From contig CAJVPP010002000.1 of NCBI GenBank assembly GCA_910592005.1, forward strand, positions 1 through 16,825: a DNA stretch of 16,825 bases, given 5' to 3'. Positions 1 through 10,386 of this stretch are shown here, piece by piece. Below the pieces are notes generated by a model. That model searched no databases. It had not been told where the DNA came from and worked only from the letters and a program-made list of their open reading frames with translations. Numbering within the stretch: the stretch's first letter is position 1; each line of letters begins with the position of its first letter. Source of the DNA: Funneliformis mosseae. Lineage: Eukaryota; Glomeromycota; Glomeromycetes; Glomerales; Glomeraceae. The translations under genes and the position numbers were made by a program.

Positions 1-2
1 TT

Positions 3-65
3 TCCATTTTTATAAATAATTTATCCATTTTTATATATAATTTATCTATTTTTAGTAATTATTTG
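3..65. repeat. 21-bp tandem repeat, three copies
   Basis: A unit beginning TCCATTTTTATA recurs at 3, 24 and 45, giving an exact 21-bp period. The third copy begins TCTATT, a single C-to-T change. No coding potential was seen. It could be a minisatellite or the edge of a larger repeat cut off by the window start. Confidence 0.6.
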
Positions 66-125
66 TGCACATTTTATACTGTGTAATATGTGCACATAAA
101 AATTTAATGTGCATATTGTGCACAT
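65..125. repeat. Cluster of GTGCAC palindromes
   Basis: GTGCACAT occurs at 65-72 and 118-125, and the perfect 10-bp palindrome ATGTGCACAT occurs at 88-97. GTGCACAT and ATGTGCAC can pair across a 15-nt gap. The cluster lies just upstream of the hAT transposase relic. It could be subterminal repeat sequence of that element, but no terminal inverted repeat pair was found to prove it. Confidence 0.4.
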
Positions 126-229
126 GAATTTTACACACTGGTATACAGTAATTGTTACTTATTTTAAAAAATCATATAAACTAATAGAATTATTAGATTT
201 AAAAATTTCAGAAAAAAAATATAATAGGT

Positions 230-1370
230 AAAGGATTAAAAACTTATTTGGATACTTAATAGACAATAGTATATGAAAAATTAGAATTAATTTCTCAACT
301 AGAAATTTATCTTAAAGAAATTATTAATGAAAATTCTAACATTATTATAAGTGAAGCTATTAAAATAATTATTAATTAAAACAGAGAATTTTTTAATGAT
401 ATTTGTGGTTTGACCAATATTATGAAACTTATTAAAGAAACTATTTTTAATTCTTAAAAGTAATAAAGCAATCCTGGCTAATTATTATTTCTCCTTAGCA
501 TATCTTAGTCAATCAATTAATAAAATATTTGAAGATAATCACATGATATTTTATTAGCATGTAATAAAGATTTTTAATGAACATTTTATATTATATGACT
601 TTAATGAATATTTCTTAATATATTATATTTATCTTAAATATAAAAGTATAAAATTTGATATTTAAATTTATTTGATATAATAATACAAATTTTTTAAATT
701 ATTAACTTTATTAATAAATAGGTATTAGTGTAAAAGAAGTGTATTATCAAAGAATTTAAAATATAGCTGCACATATTTGGTAATAAATATTAAAAATTTC
801 TGATATTTCTGCTTACCTTAAAAAATATAACCATTTAAAAAAACAGTCTGCAAAAACTTTTTTAGCATAAATTGGTAAATTTTATCTTCAAGCGAAATCA
901 TACAAATCACCATATTATTCTCAAGTAAATACTCTTCTTAGCTGATAGAAAATATGTAAACCTATTTTACCTTATATATAATTACTTGCAAAAAATTATT
1001 TTTTATTATTTATCATGTGATTAACTATAAACGAATTTGATTAATTTATAGATGGATAACTAGAAAAAGAAAAATATAATTATTAATAAAAAATTTAGAG
1101 GCTATATCAAAAATCCATTTGTATTATATTACTAAATTAAATAATTATAATAAAGATCAAATAACTGATAAAATTTATATTACTTTAAATGATACTCATT
1201 ATTATATTGAAAAATATGAAATAGAGGAAAATAATAAGAAGCAAATGGAAAAAATAATTATGACATGTTTATTTGATGATAATGAGTAAATTCCATTTTC
1301 AAGAATTAGAGATTTCAAAAATACTTAATTTGAAATTAATATTTAGGAATAAGACAGTAAAGAATAAATA
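230..1370 (+). mobile_element. Decayed hAT-family transposase, C-terminal half
   Basis: Reading past stops and a few frameshifts gives a continuous hAT-like protein. It starts with a TYLDT..TIVYE segment at the place of the hAT TRW motif; the two codons there are now TAA TAG. A helical stretch follows (YEKLELISQLEIYLKEII, then FNDICGLTNIMKLIKETI). About 490-650 gives a part resembling the insertion-to-C-terminal region (FNEHFILYDFNEYFLIYY). The dimerisation region is at 880-1160: YSQVNTLLS is followed by TGA TAG where hATs carry WW, and later comes LEAISKIHLYYITKL. The N-terminal BED finger and the first catalytic Asp are not visible, so this is a 3' fragment. In-frame stops are mostly TAA at likely Gln sites. 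It is not functional. Family assignment rests on motif order recalled from hAT proteins. Confidence 0.72.
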
Positions 1371-1379
1371 ATTAGAAAT

Positions 1380-2340
1380 TGATGAACTTGATAAATTTAT
1401 TTAGGAATTGAATAAAAAAAAGATTTTAATCCAGATTTATTTGGTTCAAGGTTTTATTAATAATTAATTAGTTAATTTGTGTTTGATTAATATAATTAAT
1501 AATATAATGAAATTATATTAGGAATAATATAATAAATTTATAAAACAATAAAATAAGTTTTAGCATATTTCAGTTTATAAGTTTCAAAATCAGATTTTAG
1601 GTTTTGGGTTTTAGAAAAATAAATGCACTTTTAAAATTAGGTTTTATTATGTATCAAAACCTAAAAAGTTTCAAAAAGTTTTAGTTTTGATACTCATATT
1701 TAGCTATGTTTAATCATAGCTAAAATACAAAAGGTGATCATTTACCTTCTGATTCTCTTTATACTCTATTAATTTAACTTTGCTAAAATTGGATAAAAGT
1801 AATTTATCATTTCATAAAACTTTTACCTAATCATTTTATTTATCTATCATATTCTAAGTATCATATAAGTTATATTCTTTATTTGTTGACAAAATGAGAG
1901 GTTTTCATTTTATAACATAATTTTTCAGTTCAAGTGAGTGAAGAGTATGATAAATGATTATTTTTAAAATGTCTTAATTTGTTTTTTTTTTCTAAAGTTT
2001 TCTTATTCTAAAAACATATAATTATCAATTTTATACTTTTTTATTTGTTATCAAATATTTAAAATAATTATATTATATTATATCAATCAGATGTAACTGT
2101 TGTTTTTTTTACATCTAACAGTTTTTACAATTTTATTATATGAATTACCATTTTTACAATAATAAATTATTATATCAGTTAATTCGTTATTTTTTTCTAT
2201 TATTATAATAGAAGTCATAAGTTGCAAAAAAATGAAAAGGGAAATTTTATATTAAAATGTTATTTAAAGCAAAATAAACAAATAAACAAATATAAATATT
2301 ATCTTTTTTATATATTAATCATATTTTAAAAATAGCATTT
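1380..2340. other. AT-rich spacer with small inverted repeats
   Basis: No gene was recognised on either strand. The stretch holds an imperfect inverted repeat with GTATCAAAAC at 1651-1660 and GTTTTGATAC at 1684-1693, extended inward to about 15 paired bases with one bulge. A perfect 10-bp stem TTTAGCTATG/CATAGCTAAA lies at 1699-1724 with a 6-nt loop. Two overlapping stems lie at 2089-2123: AGATGTA/TACATCT and AACTGTT/AACAGTT. Such stems are frequent by chance in this composition, so no function is assigned. Confidence 0.5.
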
Positions 2341-2344
2341 AGAA

Positions 2345-3170
2345 ACTTTAATAACCTTTTGTATAATAAAATTGCTGACCAACTAGCTAAAAATAGCTAT
2401 AATACACCTCCTCTTATCTCTGTATTTTACTTTTTGATTTTTATTTTGTATTTAATAATATACCTATTAAAATATCTATTTAAGACTTTTTAAATAACTT
2501 TTTTAACACAAACCTTTAGTAATTTTTTTGACTTTAATAAAAATTACTATTTTAGATTCTTTATAAACAATTTAACTATTAATTGGTTTACTATTTGATC
2601 TCTATTATTCTCAAATTCTTTTTCTCTTATTACATCTTTTGTCTTCTTCAACTTCAAAACTTTTATTTTAAGAATTTTATTAATGAATTGTTAATCCTTT
2701 CACAATTATCCTTATTATATCTTGATTTTTATGAATATTATTATTATATAGGTTACAATATAACTACTAAAATTTTCTCATATCTTTGAAAATATTTTGC
2801 TTATTTCTCAAAATTATAATATGATTCAATTAACTAAAAATGATTTACTAGAACAACTTAATAATTTAGATAACTCAAAGTTCACAACTTATCTCTTTAC
2901 TTTTCTTGCTCTCTTGAATAATATTTTTATTACTTCTTTATTTAAGTCTGATAGATATATCAATATTATTTAATTATTATTCCTTTTTTACTTATTGATC
3001 TTATTCACAAAATTATTAGAAATAAGAATCTTTATCTATCTATTATTATACAATCAATTATATTATTTTATAATAATCTTTTTGAAAGGGTTTATAAATA
3101 CTGTTAAAAGTTAATAATTGAAAAAAAATAGTTATTAGGTATTATTAAAGAAGATAAGCTTAAACAAAAT
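2345..3170 (+). mobile_element. Decayed non-LTR retrotransposon (LINE), 3' end
   Basis: The translated remains follow the order seen at the end of fungal LINE-type reverse transcriptase polyproteins. The end of the RNase H domain is at about 2370 (NKIADQLAKNS, compare the usual GN.KAD.LAK). A variable region and a cysteine-poor equivalent of the post-RNase H domain come next, including an open stretch at 2583-2786 (KNFINELLILSQLSLLYLD). Then come MIQLTKNDLLEQLNNLDNSK at 2821-2880 and a terminal part at about 3080-3170 (ERVYKYC.KLIIEKK, then KEDKLKQ). Stops and frameshifts occur throughout. Reverse transcriptase and endonuclease parts are absent upstream, as expected of a 5'-truncated LINE copy. 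The RNase H tail is the strongest evidence; the rest is inferred by order. Confidence 0.6.
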
Positions 3171-3720
3171 ACTAGATTTTACTTGATATATGAAGAATAT
3201 TGATTTTATTACATTTTAGAAACTTTGAATATTTCTGATAAATAAATTTAATTATGTATTTTTAGATATTTAGATAGATACTCTCTTTCTTTTTCTTTTC
3301 TTATTATAAATATCTGCTGAAATCTTCTCAAAATAATTTCATCATACTCTTTACTATATTTTTAATATATTTTGACAGTTTTAGCTTTTATCATATTAAA
3401 AGAGTTTTATTATATCTCTTCTTATAATTTTAATATAGTTTTATATAAAATTTGATTGTTATTAAGAGGTTTCATTTCTCATCATTTTTTTTTTGTAGAT
3501 AGTAATTTTTATTAGCTATGTATTTAGTAAGATTGTTAGAGAAGAAAAATGATGATTGGTCAATTCAAATAGATTTGTAATATAATTATAAAGAATAGCT
3601 AATATTTAAATTAAATTTATTTAATTTACTTTATATTTTTTTTTTTATATAAATTTAACAAAGTTACTGGTAATATCACATTATTAAAAAAATCAATACT
3701 ATAATAATAAATAAAATATT
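3171..3720. other. AT-rich spacer without a recognisable gene
   Basis: Nothing convincing was seen on either strand. One short frame at 3518-3580 (MYLVRLLEKKNDDWSIQIDL) has protein-like composition and lies shortly before the helicase relic. It is too short to assign and may be leftover sequence of the same element. Confidence 0.4.
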
Positions 3721-3721
3721 T

Positions 3722-4300
3722 ATGATATTTAATAAACTTTTTGATTTTATTTCAAATATATTTGTAAATTTTAAAAATAATATTATTATATTTGATAACA
3801 TAAATATTATAGTTATTAGTAATTTTGCACATCTATCTCAATTAGTATTTTGTGCAGCTAATTAGTCTTATTTTATCTTTATTTAAAAACTTCTTAACAT
3901 TAACAAACTGATAATAATTTTATCAAATTTTACAAGAAATCTGAATAGGTAATATTACTTTTAAAACTTAATAAAATCTTTCAACAACAATATTTAAACC
4001 TTTAATATATCTTATAATTGATATTCTTTTTAATATTACTAATATTGTAGGTTTTAAAGAAAATGTTTAACAAATAAATAGAATGATTTGTAATATATTT
4101 TCTATATCTAATAATAAATTTTAATCTTTCAATTTATCAATTTTTTTTTTTTAGATAAGCTTATGTTGCTCTTAATAGACATCATACTTGAAATATCTTA
4201 TCTTGATCATTTAATATCTATGACAGATCAAAATATGCTTCTAGAATATAAAAGATCATATAGAATATCAGGATTTAATCTTCATAATTTTTGATAAAAA
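3722..4300 (+). mobile_element. Decayed PIF1-like / Helitron-type helicase
   Basis: A frame open from 3722 to its stop at 3863-3865 reads through the helicase region around motifs II and III. KLFDFISNIFVNFKNN corresponds to the segment after the DE(V/A)SM box, and NINIIVISNFAHLSQLVF corresponds to the GDxxQLPPV box. Further on come FYQILQEI.IGNIT and IVGFKENV.QINRMICN (3920-4095), which match the usual RxG..T and T...V...N...N region. AYVALNRHHT at 4150-4190 matches the terminal QAYVALSR box of PIF1 helicases and is followed by a short tail. Stops fall mainly at likely Gln or Trp positions. The Walker A end and any Rep domain are missing, so Helitron origin is an inference; PIF1 domesticates and other PIF1 elements are alternatives. 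Confidence 0.68.
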
Positions 4301-4676
4301 CATTCTAAAATAAAAATCTTTTAACATTTTTTTATAATAATTAAATTTACTATAAAACTATAAATAACTAATCAATTTATTCTATTTATTATCAACTTAT
4401 TATATAACTTATATTTATTTAAATTACAATATTATCATAATAACTTTATTAAAAAAAAATATATTAATTAAATATTATAATAAAAAGATTTATCAACTAT
4501 ATTAATATAAAAATAATATAATATATAAATTACATTATTAACAGAAACATAAAAACGATTTTTTAGAACTAACCCTAAATATAACATTATATAACATACG
4601 ATTTGTAATACTTTAGTTTAAAAATATAATGGGTATTGAAAAAAAAAATATTGGCTAATTAAATATTTAAATTAAT

Positions 4677-4736
4677 AATTTATTTTAAAAAATCAAATCA
4701 AATTTCAATATTTGATTTGATTTATTTTAATAAATT
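4677..4736. repeat. Long near-perfect hairpin
   Basis: A perfect 14-bp stem lies at 4690-4703 and 4710-4723 (AAATCAAATCAAAT and its complement) around a 6-nt loop. The arms continue outward to 4677 and 4736 with three mismatches. It sits about 180 bp beyond the SCYL1 stop codon. It may be a MITE remnant or a spacer hairpin; no target-site duplication was established. Confidence 0.5.
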
Positions 4737-4918
4737 TCACTAATTTTAAGATGATAATTATCAAGATTATGTAATAAAAAAATTAATATGATATAAGGGA
4801 AAAAAATTATCTAATAATCTAAAAATTAATTTATTAAATCCCTCCTTTTATTATTTTATTTAAAAAATAAATAAATTAACCAGTAAACTTTTATGTAAAT
4901 ATTACTATTTCTTTAATA

Positions 4919-5957
4919 TTATATTTTTTTAGCACCGAGTCCATTACTCTTTTTCTTTTGTTCTCTTAATTCTGCCATTCTCTGTAATGAACATAGATTT
5001 TTAAAATGATGACAAAATATCAATAATAATAATAATAATAATAATGAATATAAATTACTTGTTTTCTCTCCTCTCTCTTTTTATTAAGTTCGACAGCCTT
5101 TTCCTCTTTCGATAATACATTAGAAGTGGTTGGAGATTTATGTATAGAACTTGTTGATTTGCTTGAAGCAGTCGATAATGGCCGTGAGCTATTCCAATTA
5201 TTATCCCATCCATCACCATTACCCCAATCTGAATCATCCAAATCCCATCCATCTGTAAGATGCGCTAAAGGAAAACACAATTAGCTATATATAAGATAAG
5301 AAGATAATAGTACAAGGTATTTTTAAACCCACATTTTGTTCCTCCTAATTTCATTGCTGACGATGCAGAATTCATACTAAATTTATTTGATGTTGAAGTT
5401 GAATGAGAAGATTGTTGTGAAGATGAAGATTGTAATTCTATAATGGAAGTTTGAATAATAATAAAAATGAATTAGGATAAATAAAAATACAATAATAACG
5501 TTAAATGGGTTGATTATTTCTTACCCCAATCATTCTTGGTTAAATTATCAACGGTAACCAAATGATCTTCATTCTCCCATCCATTTGAAGTATCGGGATC
5601 AGCTTGGTCCACGAGAAAAGCATTTTTTGTGCTTAAACTTGGAGACAAGTGTTCACTTCCCATTTTATCTTTTGTAGGTGTAGATGGCGCATCAACTGTC
5701 ACACTTGTAGGTGCAGTAATTTCACCTTCCATTCCTGATCCAGCAATCTTTCAAACAAATAATGTAAGTAATTCGGCTTAATAAATAAACAAATAAATAA
5801 AGCCTTCAGAGATAAGGCTTACCTTTTTTGTTATAGATGTGACTGCCCATCCTGCCCAACTTTCCGCAACACTAGCTGCGGCTCCAGCAACACTACCCGC
5901 GACAGCTAACGACGACGAATTTTCGGTGGAATTTGGGTCAGGTATAGCTGTATCGGG
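4919..5957 (-). other. C-terminal tail of the SCYL1 protein: SWAGWAV patch, acidic Trp motifs, basic helix
   Basis: Exon 15 carries an Ala-rich segment and SWAGWAV (residues 581-587), the family's post-HEAT signature. Exons 16-18 are Ser/Thr-rich and low in structure. They contain repeated Trp-in-acid motifs: GWENED (W650), KNDWE (W667) and GWDLDDSDWGNGDGWDNNW (W709, W716, W722, W726). Exons 18-19 end in a charged helix from KEEKAVELNKKREERK to the terminal LGAKKI. In animal SCYL1 a comparable end (RKLD) binds the COPI coat. Here the last residues are KKI, so lysines are at -2 and -3 rather than -3 and -4. Binding to coatomer is therefore plausible but not shown. Confidence 0.8.
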
Positions 5958-8730
5958 CTATAAATATAATAATAAGTTAATATTTCTTCACGTGAAATAG
6001 TTTAAATGTATTTGAAAAAAAAATATAATGAATATTCACCATTGACTCGGTCAATTTCTCTAATCGCTTTATAAATGTCTCGGCAGTTTTGAAAGCTTGT
6101 GTTCGAACAGGCCTGTTCAATAAAAGTATTAAGTAAAATTTACGATTCAAAAAGGAAAATGCCAAAACCGACCTTTCTTTGTCTACCAATACTAATGACA
6201 CGCAAGGTAATAACTTGGTTGCACAATCAGTTGCATCATAATATTCTGACGTTGCTATAAATCGATATCAAAAGTTGAATAAATAAATTCTTATTAAATT
6301 AATTAAAAAAAAAAATTTAATATCATTACCAGCCAAAGCCATCAAACTCGCGACTCTAGCATGCGGGAACGGGTCTCGCAATGTTCTCGTAAAGGCAGGC
6401 ACAAGCACTTTCTTCTTTGTCTTAAATTATATTAAAGAGAATACACCTTAATATTAAAGTAAAATGGTGTTTTAATTAAATAAATATGATTACTCACACT
6501 ATCATTCAAATATTTACTTATTTTTCCAAGACAAATTGTAGTATTTGTCCTTATTCCTGGTTCTTCGTCCATTTGTAATTTGGCCAGATATTTTAATAAA
6601 TCATTGTTAATAATACGATCAGATAACTAAATATAAAAAAATGTGAAAAGAAAAATGTGAATATAAATATAAATACAAAGCAAGTTACAAAGTTTCAATA
6701 ATATATGTTTTAATTAATCGTACCTTTGAAACAATCAAAAGAATAGATTTGACAGTGCTTTCTCTTATAATAGGTGCAGTATCTGTAAATCCTGTTGCCT
6801 ATAACAAAATAAAAAGAAACTTGATGATGATGATAATATATACACTTTATAATTTATCAGAAACATTTTTATTTTAACTCACCATGTGTTGAAATATTTG
6901 ATCATTGATAACCTTATTACTTAATTTATCAATAAAAGATCCCAAATTTTCTAATAGACTCAAACGAATTGTTCTATCAGGTACAGCAAACATTTTTATA
7001 ATCGCTGTTATGATCAATTGTTCATATTCTGTATCATCAAGAGTGTTTCCTATCTTTATTATAGGTGGCAATACTCTTGCACCTCCTATATTATACAAAT
7101 TGATTTAAAATTGATACAGACATTCTAGAATAGTAGTTTAATTATTTCAATTTTTACTTACCTGACCCATATTCTAAAGCATTAATAAGTTCAGGTAGTA
7201 TTTTGTACTTACAAATATTCTCTGGGAAATTGTCAATGCAATTGTTCAACTTTCTATATATATAGAATTTTTTTTTTTAAAAAAAAAATTTGATTTGAAA
7301 TTAATTACAATGAAACTTTTGTAAATAAGATAAAATAAATTAAATAAAATTATAAACATGCTTAAAGAACATTTCTTTCTCTCTAGATTCTTTGATATTC
7401 ATATTATCTAAAAACAAATTAATTTGAACTAGATCATTTTGGAAAATTCCACCGGGCTTCAGCCCATCTTCAATAAAAGAAGAGATACTAAGTCTTAGCT
7501 TAGGATTAGTAGCAACCAACTGACTATATTGATCACGCATATTCTAAGAAAAATAAATTATTTAGAAATTAATTCTAATAATGAGAATAATCATTTTTCT
7601 TTAAAGTATTGAAACCTGTGGAATTAAATTTATATTATCTAATTGTTTTGCTGATGTGAATTCACCATTATAAACTTCATATATCAAAATTCCATAGTTC
7701 CAAGAATCAATCACCCAAATCTCTTGGCTGAATTATGAAGAAACATGAAATGATATTATTATTAAAAAAAGAGGGATATATATAAGTGTATATATACATG
7801 GACTAAAAATTTTGAAACAAGTCTTACTCTTTCAAAACATTCCATGAACTTTTTAAAACTTCCGGGGATGCGTATTTAGTCGATTCAACAACTAAACTAC
7901 CAAACGTCTGGTAAAGAAAGAATTAAATAAGTCGATGACAAAGATATATAGTAGAACTTATATATTACTTACATAAATTACTGGGCTTTCTTCCTTCATA
8001 GAACTCATAAGTTCAAATCCTGCTAACAACCATTCCCCGGCTTTGTTGGTAAATATCGAAGAAATTCGAACATTACCGTGAATTATTGAACAATCATCAT
8101 TCAAAAATTTCAACGCACTCTAAACATGAAAAGAAGATTAAAGATTTAAGACAAATAAATCAGGTAATTCAGATTAGATAATCACTTACTCCAACTTTAT
8201 ATAATCCCCATAATTTCAAATTATTATCTTCATGAAATCTTAACTGATTTTTTAAAGGCGAAACATATTCTGTCACGATATAAATGAAAGTATCTGTCTT
8301 TTAAAAATCAATAATAAGCAAAACCGAAAATTGGGATGCTAAATCATTAAATTTACGTGTAAAATCCCAAATATCAAATTCCTTTTACCTCAACACCATC
8401 TAAATATCTCAATAAATCTGGATGTCGAATTGTGCGAAATTTTTTAAATGCATTCTTTGCTAATTGTATCTTTTCTTTCTGTTTGTTACAATCAAAAGTG
8501 AAAACAGATACAGAACTTCCGCCATCCTAAATTGATAAAAAAAGATCAACCATCAAATTAATCAAATAATTAAAAATATAAATCCGAGAATTCATTACCT
8601 TTTTAGTTCCATTATGTAAAGACCATATTGAAAGGCCCTCAAATGATTCAATTTTTTCTCCAATATTGTAAGGAAAGGAGGGTATATCTTTGCCTAATAC
8701 AACCCTAGAAAATGATTTTAAATAATCCAT
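4919..8730 (-). CDS. SCYL1/Cex1-type pseudokinase with HEAT repeats, 19 exons, 791 aa
   Basis: Minus-strand exons: 8730-8599, 8526-8389, 8297-8190, 8119-7973, 7907-7828, 7727-7616, 7543-7358, 7249-7162, 7085-6883, 6798-6724, 6626-6498, 6420-6330, 6254-6173, 6112-6040, 5957-5823, 5747-5525, 5437-5333, 5264-5059, 4981-4919. All 18 introns (60-108 nt) are GT-AG, and all junctions keep frame without an internal stop. The start is the only ATG ahead of the conserved N-terminus (MDYLKSFSRVVLGKD). The stop is TAA at 4921-4919, and a possible AATAAA lies at 4860-4855. Length is close to human SCYL1, which has about 800 residues. Members of this family bind COPI coat and Golgi membranes and, in yeast (Cex1), help unload tRNA at the nuclear pore; they are catalytically dead kinases. 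Human SCYL1 order is matched throughout. Yeast Scy1 is the SCYL2 orthologue, so the symbol refers to the SCYL1 branch. Confidence 0.95.
5022..5045. repeat. (AAT)8 microsatellite in SCYL1 intron 18
   Basis: Eight uninterrupted AAT units lie inside the 77-nt last intron (5058-4982), 13 bases from the exon 18 donor. Length variation here would change intron size but not the protein. It also produces a spurious poly-Tyr reading frame when the intron is translated. Confidence 0.85.
6040..7249 (-). other. HEAT-repeat solenoid of the SCYL1 protein (residues 302-548)
   Basis: Exons 8-14 encode paired amphipathic helices with the expected HEAT pattern. Examples are ILPELINALEYG, RVLPPIIKIG, LIITAIIKMFAVPDRTIRLSLL and the DP/VR turn at DKERPVRTQAFKTAETF (exons 13-14). 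LRDPFPHARVASLMAL and CLGKIS are strong family signatures. The acceptor of exon 8 must be the AAAG just before TTGAAC (exon begins at 7249): the alternative AG four bases upstream puts the sequence out of frame. Exon 13 ends at a GTCGGT donor. Reading through that 60-nt intron stays open but inserts a hydrophobic stretch absent from the family, so the spliced form is preferred. Confidence 0.88.
7358..8730 (-). other. Pseudokinase domain of the SCYL1 protein (residues 1-301)
   Basis: Exons 1-7 encode a kinase fold with its catalytic residues gone. There is no GxGxxG loop (SFEGLSIWSLHNGT instead). The VAIK lysine strand reads VSVFTFD with no lysine at the expected place. The HRD box is HGN at residues 140-142, so the catalytic Asp is replaced. 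The DFG box is GFE at 160-162. The activation-segment end is kept as YASPE (187-191), and DSWNYGILIYEVYNG keeps the alpha-F helix pattern. This mirrors SCYL1 of animals, where the domain binds partners rather than phosphorylating. The end of the domain, including NPKLR and INLFLDNMNIKE in exon 7, leads into the HEAT part. Confidence 0.9.
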
Positions 8731-9275
8731 ACCGAATTGAAATCAAGTATTGCGAAAAGGAAAAAATATTTATACCAAAAATTAGTGGTACAAATCTGTA
8801 TGTATCCTTATGTGCTACGATATTTATAAACTAGCATTTCACTTAAAAAACATTTGATTTTTATTTTCTACGGCAAACCCCATAGAACTAAAGATCTCTA
8901 TATTAAAAAAGTTTAGAAAATAATACATTACACACGTTCTTTATTTATTTTTATCGTAATTGTTATCGGAAATGAAGTGATTAAACCGAGTCATCTCACC
9001 AAAATTATCGGTTAACAAATAATTAGAATCTTTGAAACAATTTAAATATTTGACTTTTTGGGCATGTACTGAACGTATGCAAAAAGAAACGGTTCATTCT
9101 TAGAGTTCTTCAAATTATTATTATTTGCATCAATTCGATGAGTTTTTCTCTTTTAAAAATAATCATACATCTTTTTAATTTTTTTTTAAAAAAAATAATA
9201 TTTTTTCAAGAATCAAATCCAAAAATTTCAAGGATCGATTAAATAATCCATTATCACAATTGTAAATATAGAAAC
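8731..9275. promoter_or_regulatory. Divergent spacer between SCYL1 and the FHIP-like pseudogene
   Basis: This 545-bp stretch separates two head-to-head start codons (8730 minus, 9276 plus), so it should hold the SCYL1 promoter and any remains of the other promoter. No firm TATA or known operator was recognised; A/T runs are everywhere. The part at 8840-9060 is less AT-rich than most spacers here (for example around GGCAAACCCCATAG at 8872-8885 and ACCGAGTCATCTCACC at 8985-9000), which would fit a retained regulatory block. Confidence 0.45.
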
Positions 9276-10386
9276 ATGTTTTTAACAAGGATAATTAATC
9301 ATGCAATTGAAATTATAGCACCACATATTAAATCTAAAGATGAAGAATTGCAAGAAGAGTGGAAATCTATAAAAAATTATTATAATGGTATTTCCACAAT
9401 AAGGTGCAAAGGTAACTAGAAAAAATATAGTTAATTTTTTAGATTAACATATATCATATTGTGATGTATGCTAAATTAATTTTGCTTAATTTTCTTTTCT
9501 AATTTATTAAATAAACCAATTGTAAAGAAAAGTAACTTGATGTATGTAAATTCAACAAAGATTCCAGGAAATTTGGAAAATATAATTAGAATGATTAAAG
9601 AAGAAGAAATACAAATAAGAATTTGTCACAGTTTCAATGCTGGTTACATATATGATGAGAATAAGGTGCAAAGGAAATGTATTGAATTCATATTAGATAA
9701 TAATGTATTAAGAGATTTAGTAAAATACGCTTAAAATGATGTAAGTAGATTATATAACTCTTTCTCTTTTTCTCTCTTGCTTCCTAAAAATTGTTTGTTT
9801 TTAAAAAAAAAATTATAGGTTCTGAAAGGAATGATCATTTAAATACTAAAATTTTTTACACGTTTCATACTTAATGTTCCACTAAAACTTTTAAACACAT
9901 TAGAAATATCATCACCTTTACAAAGATTAATATTAATATCATATGAATTAGATACTAAAAAAGATAATTTTCTTAAGCAAGGATTAGTTAAATTAATTTA
10001 TATGATTTGTAGACAAATGATTAATCAACCTGTATTAATTGAAATTTATTTTGAATGATCAAAAGGAATAAGTATACCTTCAAAGAAGGGTAAATAATAA
10101 TAATTATAATATATTTTTTCTTTATTATTTTTTAAAAAATTTTTTTTTTTTTTGTTCATGTATTTAACCAGATTTTTCAATATTTTTCATGCTATTAAAT
10201 TATTTGAATATATAGGAATAAATATGTTAAAAGATGACAAAGATTTTTCAAATTATTTAATCAAAGATTTTCAATTTTTTGAAATAATGGTAATGTAATA
10301 AATATTTTATCTTTATTTTTTTTTTTTGAAATTAATAATTTTTATTATAGAAGAAGAGATTAAAAGTAGGGTAGTTCAAAGATATA

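Noticed and set aside
2583..2789. Independent small membrane-like protein of 68 residues
   Set aside because: Its hydrophobic Tyr/Leu/Phe-rich text aligns by position with the region after the RNase H tail of the LINE relic, and it continues past its stop in the same frame.
4569..4578. AACCCTAAAT as a telomeric repeat trace
   Set aside because: Only one unit is present and no tandem TTAGGG-type array surrounds it.
5055..5252. Minus-strand frame of 65 residues overlapping SCYL1 exon 18
   Set aside because: It is the +1 shadow of the Trp/Asp-rich exon; the family signature and splice phases fix the other frame.
5977..6201. Continuous minus-strand frame of 74 residues across SCYL1 exons 13-14
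   Set aside because: It reads through a 60-nt intron with GT-AG ends. The SCYL1 family has no insertion between DKER and PVRTQAF.
6905..7108. Plus-strand open frame of 67 residues
   Set aside because: Antisense shadow of SCYL1 exon 9, with no independent signature.
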